Below are positions 1 through 13,364 of a stretch of DNA of 64,000 nucleotides, one piece after another; position 1 is the stretch's first letter; every line of letters starts with the position of its first letter. The stretch is from the NCBI GenBank assembly GCA_029706075.1, contig JAINUG010000525.1, positions 1-64,000 of the forward strand, given 5' to 3'. Both the position numbers and the translations under genes were made by a program. This DNA comes from Aldrovandia affinis (Eukaryota; Chordata; Actinopteri; Notacanthiformes; Halosauridae). The notes below the pieces were generated by a model. The model had not been told where the DNA came from. It saw nothing but the letters and a program-made list of their open reading frames with translations, and did no database searches.

Positions 1-1358
1 TTGGAGGAAGCTATTCAAACGTGGGCAACGCCCACTGGGTGATTTAGTCGCCCACGCCCCCCTGTTAGAATGCGGGCAAGAGCTGGCTAGGTCACTGCAT
101 GCAAATGCCTTATGCTACTACTTTTTCAACAGCTGACTACGAATGTCTAGAGTGTTTAAATGTATCTAATGTTGGATAGATTAGGCTACAGGTGTAACCA
201 GCCAATATAATTTAAAGGCAGCCAAAGTGCTCCCATACATGCGATTTAAATGATGCGGGACGCTTTTCAAGTTCCTCCGCTAGCTATGACTTTATTCTGC
301 TTTTTGCAACGCGATAATCTCTGATTGATTCAGATTCAACATGACGTAAACACACAATGGCTTTTGTGCATAATTAACCAATCGCTGCGCTTCAGAGCAA
401 AACATGTTAACGACCTGTCTTGTCTATCTCTTTCACTGTAACTGCATTTGTTGATTGTGGGAATTGTTACTTTAAACGTAACAGGCAGAAAACTGTATTT
501 TCTATGATGGTTCAATTTTTGCAATTAATCTGCGGTTCATATGCGTGCTTTAATCAGGGGGTGATCCGTACGATCAATGGACAACTGCTTTCCTGCTACG
601 CCACTAATCCTTTGACAGAGACAGTTACGAGGTGGGGGATACGATCCTGGCTGCTTGCTGAAAGTGGGGGTTACGTATGCAAGATCACAGGCAACCCACT
701 AGACGTGCTGTCATCTGTCGGGTCAAGCTTATGTGACGGGGTCAGAGAGGCACGACTACTGTAGCAGTCAGTGTTGAGAGCCAACATCAACGCGACGCAA
801 GATAGATATCAGATCGATGACAGATTTTATATTTGCAATGACTTTGAAAAGGCACAAGCCTTTCAGGTGCACAGGGGAGGAAAGGAGGAAGGAGGGAGGA
901 AAAAGAGCCCAATTAAGAGGTAGGCTATGTCATCAAAATGCCGTTGTTGTGTTTCTGTGTTATTGTAGGAGGCTAGAGCTAACTAGCTAAGTAACAAACA
1001 AGGTAATGCTTTCCTGATGAATGTGATGCTAAGAGTTACATAGATCAAATGATTGAATGATGAATGCATGCTGATGCTGAGTTACTCCAACCTCAATGCT
1101 TTGGCTTAAAGCTTATTAGTACCCACCTGTAGTTATTCCCAAAACTAGCTACTATAATTGAATTGCAGAGTTGCAAACCTCATGCTTGCCTGGAGCCTCA
1201 AGCTTTATTATTAGGTTACCAAAATTAGTAGTAGGCTACAACATTATATCAGTGATAATAATGTGGCTAGCTTCCATGGTGATGTTCGATTGATGTTTGT
1301 TGGGGGCACCCAAATGCCAATCTCGCCTAGGGGCACCAAAATGTGTAGAGCCGCCCTG
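1..1358 (+). mobile_element. hAT-family DNA transposon, right part (copy 0)
   Basis: Right-hand part of the element seen complete at 20342-23589. It ends in a GGCCCTG-type terminus (CCGCCCTG at 1351-1358) followed by the duplication CTTGTGAT (1359-1366). The left part lies outside the window. It keeps the KRHKP-type transposase first exon near 838-920, here with single-base indels that break the frame. It is richer in small indels than the other two copies. Orientation is taken from that exon. Confidence 0.8.
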
Positions 1359-1939
1359 CTTGTGATAGCCTAATGTTGCTCTTAACCTTCATTTTCTGGG
1401 ATCAATAGCATCTATCTATTATTTATTCCATATATCACATTAGTTTGGGTTTGAGAGTCGCATTTGTGCTCCTAAAACATCAAACAACAGTCCAGAGTTT
1501 TGATGACTCAAAAATTACCCATTCATTTACAGTGTTACGCAAACTTTCCTTCACTATTGAAGAACACATTGAACTGAATAGACTCTGCACACAAGCTGAT
1601 TATACAAGGTTACCACCAGAGGGCCTTTTGGGCACCTTATTGTTAAATACCATACTTGGGTAAGATGGACTTGGTTGAATAATTACTGCTAAAATAGCAA
1701 AGCACAATTCAATACAAGTTTCTTATTAGAAGAGGTTGGTTCAATAATACAAGTGCAACATTAAGACAGACAACCTTGTAGAAAATAATATGACATTTAT
1801 TGAACATAACGTATGAAAATAGCAAAGCACAATTCATCACATTCATTAACAACAACTGTACGCAAAGGAACGAGTGTATGTATCTGTATGTTGTGTGTGT
1901 GTGGGCCGTGTTTCCAGTTTTATATGTTATGTTGAGGTA

Positions 1940-2065
1940 CGTATTTCCGCTTTGTACAGTATCTTCACTGTACATGGAAATGCGATCCACAAGGCGGGGC
2001 TGGAATGACGCCATCAGGATTCTGGCACAGACGTTGTCCTGTGTATCAGGAAGTTGGAATGCGTG
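1940..2065 (+). promoter_or_regulatory. Promoter-like dyad block, unit A (CRE mutated)
   Basis: Same block as in units B-E: an inverted repeat around the TACAGT/ACTGTA arms, a GC box (GGCGGGGC) and an ETS core (AGGAAGT). The CRE position reads TGACGCCA instead of TGACGTCA at 2006-2013, so it is probably weakened here. Confidence 0.4.
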
Positions 2066-2404
2066 TGGAGGAACGTACACTCAAAATTATATTAATTGAA
2101 ATTGCATTTCAAACATACTTAATGTAGGGACTGCACATTCCACATAAAATTAACAGACATTTAAAGGTAATCAACAATCATACAAACAAAAGTTAATCAC
2201 ATTTTAATCACAGATGTTAAGAATGTGTAAATACATAGCAATTGTGATTTCTCTCACTTATGTATTCTCTCAAATATTCCATTGTGATTATTCTAACACC
2301 ACTTTTCTGAGAAGTCCTTCAAAACTGAACAAACCTTTGTAAGGGTTTCTAGTGTGAACATTTCTTGAGAAAGCGGTTTCATCAATTGTCTTCCCACAAG
2401 TCCA

Positions 2405-2735
2405 TCATTTTAGCAGGTGCTTTATCCAAAGCTTACTTACAGTAGTGAATGCATGCATTTTTCAGTGTATGTGGTCCCAGTGGGAATTGAACCACAACCT
2501 ACATTGCCAACACTGTGCTCTACCAACTGTGCTACACAGAACCAGTATAGAAGTTTTCTACTATAACTTTACCGGACACTGCACAGCTGGCGCTTTTATT
2601 CTCCTGTGTGGATGCTGATGCTCCTCACAACTGCATACATTTTTTCAGTATATGTGGCTTCAGTGGGAATCGAACCCACAACCTACAATTGTCAGCGCCC
2701 ATGCTCTACCCACTGAGCCAGTATAGAACCACTTT
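2405..2735 (-). mobile_element. Two tRNA-like SINE pieces, unit A
   Basis: Two minus-strand tRNA-derived heads (about 2405-2545 and 2610-2735). Read on the minus strand each has an A-box-like TGGCTCAG-type block and a B box close to GGTTCGATTCC, joined to a short CACATATACTG-type body. They differ from true tRNA genes by loop changes and by being interspersed. Units C, D and E keep the same pair. Confidence 0.65.
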
Positions 2736-2740
2736 AGTAG

Positions 2741-3222
2741 TTAAATTTGGGTCTTGTGATTTTCTTCAGACACCAACAGATGGGAAACAGCCTTACAACA
2801 CTGGACAGACCAGCACTGATCCTCCATTTGGTGTGTAACTCCAGGTGGTGGACCGACCTTCTGCAATCGGTCAGGACCGCAGAATCACCTGCGATGTTCC
2901 GCAAGAGACTCAAACCCACCTTTTCACCACTCCACTACCACTAAATTCTGCACATCTAATTGCTATCACCACTGCCGACCTGCTCAACACTTCTTCTCAT
3001 TTAATAAAAAAAAAATTTAAAAATGTAATAACCTTTTCCCTTCCCAGTGTTACAGGTGCATGGTATTATGCAGCTGCCTACAACGATGTCTATCGCTGTA
3101 TTACTGCACTGGACGTAAAGTAACTTAAGATTATTCCTATTGCGTATTAATGCACACCTTGTAAGTCGCTTCTGGATAAGAGTGTCTGCTAAAAGCTTAC
3201 AATTTAAATGTAAAATGCAGGT
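2741..3222 (+). mobile_element. LINE (L2/CR1-like) 3' fragment, unit A
   Basis: The end of a LINE reading frame (FRKRLK-type C-terminus near 2899) followed by a 3' tail containing TAAGTCGCT..CTGGATAAGAG and TCTGCTAAAAGC, then an AAATGTAAAATG-type repeat. The same tail ends the LINE at 61440-61930 and the SINEs near 54.4 and 56.2 kb. Present in units A, C and E, deleted in B and D. Confidence 0.6.
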
Positions 3223-3439
3223 AACATCCAGCACTAACCCAAACCAAAAGCATCAACACAACAGTCCACTGAGTGTAAATTATCACAAAAATGACTTGGA
3301 GCCTAATAAAACCTTTCAGTACAGGTATGTGTAACAGCAACAAAACTCACTGAACATGACAGTTGTCAACAAGAGCGATTTATGATCTATGAGTTTGATT
3401 CATATTTATTTATTTGATTTTCTTTCTTAACAGTAATTC

Positions 3440-3563
3440 ATTAGACAGGTTTACTTTTACAGGATACATATGATTTTCAACATGGATGTCAGTGCATCCA
3501 ATTATTTTGTACTAGGTGATTCAGCTCAGAGGCCCGCTTCATCTGTAGTCTCTGAGCAGGTAA
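3440..3563 (+). pseudogene. Decayed + strand micro-exon, unit A
   Basis: Counterpart of the 25-codon exon at 25721-25816. The donor context GAGCAG|GTAAG (near 3554) survives, but inserted bases and a TAG break the frame after the first few codons. Confidence 0.4.
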
Positions 3564-4199
3564 GAAAATACAATAATTTAAAACAAAAACAATGTTCAAA
3601 CAAATTGATTGAAAACCGAAAATGATTTCAGCATTAAACTTCATTGAGAAAAAATAATAACCTTTAATAGTCAAACAAATATAGTTTGTGTTACTATCAT
3701 GCTGATGTTACTCATTAAAAACAAATGAGATACCAGCAATAAACTTGAGACAGACTGAGATAAAATATTACCTTATTTTACTTTACTGAAGATAAATCTG
3801 AATAGAAAACATATTTCAGAAGTTCAAGCCACAACAGCCTTATGTCCAAGTCAACACAATTGGGTAAGCCTGCGCTGTAGAATAGGGCTCCCACATGTCT
3901 CTTGAAGGAGCCTCAGGGGGGTCCTCATCAAATGGAAAACATTTTTAAGAACCTTTTGATTAGTTTTACACATTTCATTCATGTAAAAATTTCCAAAACA
4001 ATAAATCTATCTCACGACGTTGGTAATATTTTATTGTTTAAATTACATATGTATATATATACATATGCCAGCAGGTTGGCATCAGATTAAATTAGATCAC
4101 TTATTCAATTGTGTTGCAAACTGGGTACAATTGTATGTAAATGAATTCTCACCTGGAGGGAGTTCTCCAGTTCCTGTTCAAACTACATTTTTATTCAAG

Positions 4200-5815
<1,616 letters not shown>

Positions 5816-7240
5816 TGTTTTTGTACATTTTAGTTTTTCTTAGTTTGTTGGCTGTATATAATTCCCTTTTGATTGTCTTTTTCATGTTTGAAAAAAATAA
5901 ACAATTATTGCTGATTATTGTGCCTTGTGATCAGGGCCGGCTCAAGGCACAGGCAATACAGGCGGCTACATTTTTGCCCATTTACCGCTTTTTAAAACGT
6001 TAGGTTAGTAAGCTACCGTTAGCTAACTAGCGTCTATGGAGTTATCTTAGTCCTAAAGTAGCCAAGTACTAGCTAGTTGGCTAACTGGTGTTTTCCAGAG
6101 TCTGAGTTGTAGGGTAAATAAGCTAGCGGTTAGTAAGCTTTAGCTATCGCTAACATTTCTTATACGGAGTTAGCTAACGGTAGCATAGACCTAGTCTTGG
6201 CTAGCTAGCTAAGCGTATATCCGCCTTGGTATGTAGCTAGCCAATTCAGAAAACGTTTATCTTATCTATTGCTCAGGGTTAGGGTTAGGGTTAGAGCTAG
6301 CCATTGAACTGCCATAATCTGTTCTACAAACTGTAGAAATGTTTAGTTGGTTGACACCATGAGCTGGCTCGATAGCTCGTTTGAAACACTTCACTCATCT
6401 TGGAAACGCATTAGCTTGAGCCTGGTTAACTAACGTTAACCATCTAGCTAATCGTTCAGCATAATAACTCTGACCTAGTATGTTTTCTTCTAGCTATGTT
6501 TAGCCAGCTAGTTAACTCTCGAGAACCCGTTATCACTGCTTACACAATAATGTTAGGGGTAGACATCCAATCTTGGTTTCCTAAGATAGCTAACAATTGC
6601 GAGCTAGTTAATAACAACTGTCAAGTGTCACTGATCTGTGTGACGACTAACTTAACGTAACCATTCTTCAATTGCTCGGGCGTTTAACAACAATCAAAAA
6701 CCTGCTAGCAAGGCACATTTTTTGTAACGAGGCAGCCAAAGTAGAAATCGCTAACTAAAATTGCGCATATACTGTATACTAAGATTATTAAACTAAATTA
6801 GTTTACAAGTTCACTGCACCCTTAAGAGTTGGCTAGGGTCACTGCATGCAAATGCCTAACGTTACTACTTTTTTGAACAGCTGACTACGAATGTCTAGAG
6901 TGTTTTAAATGTATCTAATGTTGGATAGATTAGGCTACAGGTAACCAGTCAATATAATTTAAAGGGCAGGCAAAGTGCTCCCATACATGCGATTTAAATG
7001 ATGCGGGAGGCTTTTCAAGTTCAATCAATGCATTGATTCTCTATGAGAGTGAGGGACTTCCGGTGCCTGACCGATTGTCTGATTTATGGGCGTGGCGGTG
7101 GTCCAGAAAAGTTGAAAATTCTGAACTTTCGGGCAATGTTGCCCGGTAAGAGCCAATCAAATTCATGTCTTGCTCTTTTTACCTCCCACGCGGAAACCAA
7201 CACAACACCGAAATTTAGTTCCTAGTTCCGACACTTCAAC

Positions 7241-7306
7241 ATGAATGAGGAGAAACTGATAACAGCGGTCTGCAGTACCGCCATACGTTATTTAATCCTA
7301 AAAGCA
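7241..7306 (+). pseudogene. Short MADF-like start fragment inside hAT copy A
   Basis: An ATG followed by NEEKLITAV and then a stop after 22 codons. The start resembles that of MADF/Myb-like proteins of Harbinger-type transposons (pattern DEEKLI..V). No further homology is visible. The block is flanked by a duplicated ~190-bp piece of the hAT body (about 6830-7022 and 7868 onward), suggesting a nested, decayed element. Confidence 0.3.
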
Positions 7307-7421
7307 TAAATATTTATAGCTAGCTAAACTTATATGGCCTACATACATCTTATTTAATGTTTGTGTTGGTTAAAAGGCAATTTTGTATCACATGGGTACG
7401 TTTGGAAAAACGTACCGGAGA

Positions 7422-7800
7422 CAAGTAAATGGCCGCAATTGTAAAAAGCCTTCTGAGTTTGAGTTTGCGGTTCATGATTGAAGGAAACAATACTGCTAGC
7501 CAACTAATATTTATAATAAAGATTCTCAAAATCTATGATGAACTATTCGTTTACCATGCAAAGATTTTGTAAGCACGTCGGTACAGGAGACAAATTGCGA
7601 GCCGTTTCCAGCGCAAGTAAATGGCTGCAATTGTAAAAAGCCTTCTGAGTTTGAGTTTGCGGTTCATGATTGAAGGAAACAATACTGCTAGCCAACTAAT
7701 ATTTATAATAAAGATTCTCAAAATCTATGATGAACTATTAGCCAACTTACAAAATCATGCACAAATTTTGTAAGCACGTCGGAAGCATTTTTGAGGAAGC
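7422..7800. repeat. Tandem duplication, 192-bp period
   Basis: Two near-identical copies beginning CAAGTAAATGG (7422 and 7614), each with the AATATTTATAATAAAGATTC core and ending near the AAGCACGTCGG motif. It lies within the hAT body and is also present in copy B at 21841 and 22033. Confidence 0.85.
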
Positions 7801-7961
7801 CATTCAAACGTGGGCAATGCCCACTGGGTGATTTAGTCGCCTAGTATCGCCCCCTGTTAGAATGCGGGGTAAGAGTTGGCTAGGGTCACTGCATGCAAAT
7901 GCCTTACGTTACTACTTTTTTCAACAGCTGACTACGAATGTCTAGAGTGTTTTAAATGTAT

Positions 7962-8489
7962 TGTGACATCATGAGAGGTTTGACCAGGGCAGGTCGGTGT
8001 GGGGCAGTGCAACAACACACAAAAAACAGGCAAAACACAGACGGTTCAAACTTAAAGTCCAGGTTTATTTCTCCTCAGGGCATGAATGGGCACTTTTCCT
8101 CCAAACAATAATCCAAAATCCAACTTATATATTCCAACAGGAAAAAGGGTTCATCCAGAACTCAAAACATTCAAAAAGGTCTCAACGCAAAAGTCTTCTT
8201 CCATTAAACAGTTTCCAAATCAAAAGGTTACTTTCCTTGGTTTCCTTGGTTTGTTTGGTTCCTTCCAGCTCCTTCCAGCCATGTGCTCAGCTCCCCACTC
8301 TCTCTCTCCTTTGTCCTGCGTGTGGGCCTTCTATACTGGCCTTGATTAGGTGGCCCAAGCACCTACACCTGGAGTCGTGTTGCATTGTGGGGCTTGTAGT
8401 GTGTACAACGGCGGCTATTTTGTGAAGTGGCCGCCGATCAGCAGGGGAATGCAGCACTTCTCTACCACACGTCCCCCTGTGATGCCACA
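7962..8489 (-). repeat. 3' LTR of the retroelement
   Basis: 528 bp, 527 identical by eye to the LTR at 10280-10807. It is the 3' LTR because transcription runs on the minus strand. TG...CA ends are present. Confidence 0.9.
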
Positions 8490-8502
8490 CATCCCTCTCC
8501 CC
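8490..8502 (-). other. Polypurine tract of the LTR element
   Basis: On the minus strand GGGGAGAGGGATG sits directly before the 3' LTR, where plus-strand priming is expected. Confidence 0.65.
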
Positions 8503-8566
8503 GTGCCTGCCGCCCTCGGCAGGGTGAACGAGGGCCCCGGATCGAACACTCGGCTCTCCCAACAGA

Positions 8567-9871
8567 TCAGGAGATGATGCAAAAGTTCTGTAACACAAAG
8601 GGCACAGTTATGCTGAACGTGAGGCACACACTCACCATGGCTCCCCCTAGCTGGGGAAGGAAGACAGTTGATCCCTTGGACCATAATGAGGGCACAGCCA
8701 CTGGAAGACCCACACTGGTGTGGGGTGAGAAAATCACCGGACGGGTTTCCAGCCAGGGCAGCCTGGTGCCTTCCGCTTGCCCCACGGAACAAGGCAACAT
8801 GGGGGCCACCAGCAGACCCCCTGGGCAGCGCAGTGAGGCGACATTGGCTGGGCCCTCCAGGTTGTCGCCATCTGTGCCCAACACTACTATAGGCTCAACG
8901 GGTTCAAATTCAGTTTCTGCCTCAGCCTCAAACTCAGCTTCCGCGGGCTCGGGTTTGATGATTGGCACCGCTTCCGGGACAGGCTCCAAGTCACTTTTCA
9001 ATTCCTTTGTGCTTCCTGCGGCTGCGAGACTGACTGGTGCAGGCTCCTCCATGACAAGGTGAGGAACTTCCTCCTGGGCAGGTTCTGGGGCTTCCTCCCC
9101 AGCCTTCGTTTCAGGCTCCAGAATGGGCTCTGGCGCCAGGTCTGCAGTGGGCTCACCTGCTGGGACAGGCTCTTCTGCTTGACTGCCCGTCTTTGGTTCT
9201 GGCTCTGCTTCTGGTTCTGGTTCAGGTTCGGGCTCAGGCTCAGGTTCAGGTTCCGGCTCAGGTTCAGGTTCAGGCTCAGGTTCAGGTTCCGGCTCAGGTT
9301 CAGGTTCGGGCTCAGGTTCAGGTGCAGCTTCTTCCACTGCCGGTTCTGTGGTTGCAGTCTCATCTGTGGGTGCCAGGACCTCGGTACTCACCGTCTCCTG
9401 GACAATCTCCTGGACTGCCTCAGCCACCACGGCTAACGCTGCAACATCACCTTCTGCCCTTTCTGTTAGGGTGACCTCATCTGCAGGTGGTGCCTCTTCC
9501 GCGGCCGGTGTCTCTAACACTTCAGCCGGCACTGGTTCCTCAGTCACTGCGGCTGTCACCACCTCCACGGCCCCTTTCTGTGAGGCTGTGACGGCCTCCA
9601 CCATGGACTCAGCAGCAACTTCATCACTGGGTGCTTTCCTATCCATCGCTTTGGGGAGCGGCAATGGGGTCACCTCGGTCTGCTTCTCTACCTGGCTGGC
9701 AGTCTTCTTCTTCTTTTTCTTTTTCTTGGGGTCGGTAGCCTGGCATGGCTGCGGCTGGGGAGCGTTGACTAGTGGGAGGGTGTAGTCCGTCCTCTTCTGG
9801 CCCAATGGCCCATGGAGAAGGACCACTGGAGCAACCATCTCCATGAGACGAGTAAGGAGGGCCATTTGCAC
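8567..9871 (-). pseudogene. Second frame of the LTR element: Lys/Glu-Pro-rich protein
   Basis: Open frame of 434 codons overlapping the gag-like frame at 9769-9871 in another phase. It has a Lys run (residues ~49-56), an Ala/Val/Glu-rich middle, about 19 consecutive Glu-Pro pairs (encoded near 9203-9330) and a tail without known domains. The composition follows the repetitive DNA, so protein function is uncertain. It may be the C-terminal part of gag after a frameshift, or a frame that is open only because of the repeat. Confidence 0.45.
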
Positions 9872-10356
9872 TGCAGTTCCTCCCTCTGGGTAGCCTCGTC
9901 TTCACACATGAAGCTCAGAATTGAATCAAGGTCCTCTTGACCCAGGTACAGCTCCCCGTCCATCTGTAGCCAAGTGTACACCTCTGGGGACCTCAGCCAT
10001 CTCAGGTCTGCCTCCACATCATCTGTCACCCCCAGTTTAGGGATGAAATCACCGGCCTTGGGCTTTGATTGGGTTAACTGAAGCTCCCTTTCCTTTAGCT
10101 CATTAGCCCTTATTCGCTGTCGCAACAAGGCTGTAGTGGTTTCTTGCTGCGCCCTCTGGGTCTCCAACAGCATCTGCATCAGTTGCTCCATTTGGGTTTG
10201 GTCTTTTGTGTGTAGTGCTGAAAAAAGTTGAGTCAAGTCTTCTGCACTTAGGCCCCCAGTGCCCGCATTCTCCACCATCTGTGACATCATGAGAGGTTTG
10301 ACCAGGGCAGGTCGGTGTGGGGCAGTGCAACAACACACAAAAAACAGGCAAAACAC
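9769..10356 (-). pseudogene. gag-like N-terminal frame of the LTR element
   Basis: Open frame of 195 codons that begins inside the 5' LTR; the first Met after the LTR (MVENAGTGG) lies at the primer site. It has a Gln/Leu-rich predicted helical stretch (LTQLFSALHTKDQTQMEQLM region) and a VTDDVEA motif resembling gag of fish Gypsy-type elements with SCAN-like folds. After the MCEDEATQ segment the frame becomes Trp/Arg-rich and ends, while the overlapping frame continues more plausibly, so a frameshift near 9870 is likely. No zinc knuckle is visible. Confidence 0.45.
10261..10277 (-). other. Primer-binding site matching tRNA-Ala
   Basis: The + strand reads GCCCGCATTCTCCACCA, which equals the 3' end including CCA of a vertebrate tRNA-Ala (AGC) type as I recall it. 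The minus-strand RNA would therefore pair over 17 nt. It lies 2 nt inside the 5' LTR edge (10280), the normal place. Confidence 0.75.
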
Positions 10357-10807
10357 AGACGGTTCAAACTTAAAGTCCAGGTTTATTTCTCCTCAGGGCA
10401 TGAATGGACACTTTTCCTCCAAACAATAATCCAAAATCCAACTTATATATTCCAACAGGAAAAAGGGTTCATCCAGAACTCAAAACATTCAAAAAGGTCT
10501 CAACGCAAAAGTCTTCTTCCATTAAACAGTTTCCAAATCAAAAGGTTACTTTCCTTGGTTTCCTTGGTTTGTTTGGTTCCTTCCAGCTCCTTCCAGCCAT
10601 GTGCTCAGCTCCCCACTCTCTCTCTCCTTTGTCCTGCGTGTGGGCCTTCTATACTGGCCTTGATTAGGTGGCCCAAGCACCTACACCTGGAGTCGTGTTG
10701 CATTGTGGGGCTTGTAGTGTGTACAACGGCGGCTATTTTGTGAAGTGGCCGCCGATCAGCAGGGGAATGCAGCACTTCTCTACCACACGTCCCCCTGTGA
10801 TGCCACA
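10280..10807 (-). repeat. 5' LTR of the retroelement
   Basis: 528 bp; on the minus strand it begins TGTGGCATCACAGG and ends CATGATGTCACA. Followed on the + strand by the GTAT duplication at 10808-10811. Confidence 0.9.
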
Positions 10808-11152
10808 GTATCTAATGTTGGATAGATTAGGCTACAGGTAACCAGCCAATATAATTTAAAGGGCAGCCAAAGTGCTCCCATACATGCGATTTAAATGATG
10901 CGGGACGCTTTTCAAGTTCCTCCGCTAGCTATGACTTGTCTGCTTTTTGCAACGCGATAATCTCTGATTGATTCGTTGGGATTCAACATGACGTAAACAC
11001 ACAATGGCTTTTTTGTGCATAATTAACCAATCGTTGCGCTTCAGAGCAAAACACAGCACGCACCTGTCTTGTCTGTCTCTTCACTGTAACTGCATTGACA
11101 TTTAGGGAATTGTTACTTTAAAACGTAACAGGCAGAAAAACTGTATTTCTCT

Positions 11153-12589
11153 ATGATGGTTCAATGTACAATCACCAACTACAAGACCAACCTCGGAGCT
11201 GCCGAAGGTGACGCCTCGCTGGCAGAGGAGCTGAACCTCTTCTTTGCCCGCTTCGAGGTAGAGCCACCAGAAGCCACCCCACACCCCACGGTCCACAGCA
11301 GCACAACCCTCACAGTGGAGGAGCATGAGGTGAGGCGCACGCTGCGGGCCGTTAACCCGAGGAAGGCTGCTGGACCTGACGGCGTCCCCGGGCGTGTGCT
11401 GAAGGACTGCGCGTACCAGCTGGCTGGAGTCTTCACAAGGATTTTCAACCAGTCCCTAGCCCAGTCCACTGTCCCACCCTGTCTGAAATCCTCCACCATA
11501 GTCCCCCTGCCCAAGAAACCCCACGTTTCTAGCCTCAACGACTACCGGCCAGTTGCACTCACACCAGTGGTGATGAAATGCTTTGAAAAACTGGTCCGTG
11601 GTCACATCACATCACTCCTTCCCCGAAGCTTTGACCCCCACCAGTTTGCTTATAGGAGGAACAGATCTACAGAGGACGCCGTAGCTACAGCCCTCCATGC
11701 TGCACTGTCCCACCTGGAGCAGCGGGGGAGCTATGTACGGATGCTCGTCGTAGACTACAGCTCTGCATTTAACACCATCCTCCCCCACAAACTGCTGGAG
11801 AAACTGAGGGACCTGGGACTTCCACACTCCACCTGCATGTGGATCAACAGCTTCCTGACTGGTCGCAGCCAGAGGGTCAGAGTGGGCCTTCACACATCCA
11901 CGGCCCTCAGTGTCAGTACTGGCTCCCCACAGGGCTGCGTGCTGAGCCCTCTGCTGTACACCCTCTACACGCATGACTGCACCCCCGCCCACCACAGCAA
12001 CACCATCGTCAAGTTTGCGGATGACACCACGGTGGTGGGTCTCATCTCTGGGGGGGACGAGTCAGCATATAGAGATGAAGTGGAGCAGCTGACAGCGTGG
12101 TGCAGAGAGAACAACCTGCTCCTCAACACCTCAAAGACCAAGGAGCTGGTAATAGATTACAGGAAGAAGAAGACAGACATCCCACCACTAACCATCAGCG
12201 GGGTCTGTGTGGAGAGGGCGGCGGACTTCCGCTTCCTGGGAGTCCACATGGAGGAGGGCCTGACCTGGGGCGTGAACACCGCTGAGCTGCTGAAAAAGGC
12301 CCAGCAGAGACTGTACTTCCTGAGGGTGCTCAGGAGGAACAACATCACACAGAGACTGCTGGTGTCCTTCTATCGGTGCTCTATCGAGAGCATACTGACG
12401 TACTGCATATGTGTGTGGTACACCAGCTGCACAGCGGCTCAGAGGAAAGCGCTCCAGAGGGTCATCAACACGGCCCAGAAGATCGTCGGATCCCCTCTCC
12501 TCACACTGGAAGAACTACATAGTTCCCTCTCTCACAAGAGCTGTGAACATCACAAAGGACAATTCCCACCCTGGACACTCCCTGTTTGA
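11153..12589 (+). pseudogene. LINE reverse transcriptase frame (L2/CR1-like), 5'-truncated
   Basis: 478-codon frame with reverse transcriptase signatures: KAAGPDGVPGRVLK, LNDYRPVALTPV, VDYSSAFNT (first catalytic Asp), GSPQGCVLSPLL and the FADDT catalytic box, then thumb and C-terminal parts. The endonuclease and ORF1 are missing. The first codons, ATG ATG GTT CAA, belong to the host transposon sequence (compare 22715-22727), so the start is accidental. The C-terminus switches frame near 12525-12540: the usual RAVNITKDNSHP...LPSGRRYRSI end is read in another frame to 12698. Not functional as it stands. Confidence 0.85.
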
Positions 12590-12959
12590 ACTGTTGCCGT
12601 CAGGCAGACGGTACAGATCCATTAAAGCACGAACAAACAGACTCAAAAACAGTTTCTACCCATCAAAAATAACTACACTTAATGCAGCTACAAAATAACC
12701 TGTGATACATGTCTGAAGTGCAATACTTATCTTAAAGTGCAATAAGGGAATGTGCAATGACAGAGAATGTTTGAATGTGTGGTTGTGTGTGTTTCACTTA
12801 GTATTTATCCCAGATATATTACTCTGTAAATTCTGTAAATTACTGATACTTTTTTATTCGTACATGTCTTTATATAATGTTGTAATTTTGCACTGACTGG
12901 TTGGCATTTCAATTTCGTTGTACGTGTTACAATGACAAATAAAGGATCTATCTATGTAG
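11165..12959 (+). mobile_element. 5'-truncated L2/CR1-like LINE insertion in hAT copy A
   Basis: Absent from hAT copy B, where TTCAATTTTGCAATTAATC runs through. Here TTCAA is followed by LINE sequence and CAATTAATC resumes at 12960, so five target bases are lost and no duplication is seen. The 3' end has AATTTCGTTGTACGTG, AATGACAAATAAAGG and a short ATCT repeat, typical of fish L2-type 3' ends. Confidence 0.85.
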
Positions 12960-13279
12960 CAATTAATCTGCGGTTCATATGCGTGCCGAACTGTGGGGGG
13001 TGATCCGTACGGATCACGGATCAACTGCGTTCCGTTACGCCACTAACTTTGACAGAGATGCTGTTACTGAGGTGGGGGATACGATCCCTGGCTGCTTGCT
13101 GAAAGTGGGGGTTACGTGCGCGCATCACAGGCAACCCACGAGACGTGCTGTCGTCTGTCGGGTCAAGCGCAGGTGACGGGGTCAGAGAGGCACGCACTAC
13201 TGTAGCAGTCAGGCAGAGAGCCAACATCAACGCGACGCAAGATAGATATCAGATCGATGACAGATTTTATATTTGCACA

Positions 13280-13364
13280 ATGACTTTGAAAAGGCACAAG
13301 CCTTCAGGTGCACAGGGGAGGAAAAAACGGAGGAAGGAGGAGGAAAAAAGAGCCCAATTAAGAG
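13280..13364 (+). pseudogene. hAT transposase first exon, copy A
   Basis: ATG followed by TLKRHKPSGAQGRKKRRKE and a Lys/Glu-rich run, ending at AAGAG|GTAGGC, a plausible splice donor. The KPSGAQ/E..RKK pattern is how many fish hAT/ZMYM-like transposases begin. Only ~455 bp remain before the transposon end, so the catalytic part is gone. Confidence 0.6.

Larger units (their letters stand above)
7962..10807 (-). mobile_element. Young non-autonomous LTR retroelement (gag-like only)
   Basis: Two 528-bp direct LTRs (7962-8489 and 10280-10807) start TGTGACATC and end GATGCCACA on the + strand. Aligning them by eye gives a single substitution (near 8090/10408). A 4-bp GTAT duplication flanks the element (7958-7961 and 10808-10811), and the uninterrupted target is in hAT copy B. 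Primer site and polypurine tract show minus-strand transcription. The 1.79-kb interior has a gag-like frame and a long Glu-Pro repeat, but no protease, reverse transcriptase, RNase H or integrase. It would need enzymes in trans. A Gypsy-like origin is an inference. Confidence 0.9.

Noticed and set aside
6275..6294. TTAGGG repeats (also at 20695-20714)
   Set aside because: Only about three units, duplicated with the hAT element. Too short to claim a telomere fusion or healing site.
8427..9785. Several + strand frames rich in Ser/Ala or Gln/Val
   Set aside because: Opposite-strand shadows of the Glu-Pro repeat and gag-like frame of the LTR element.
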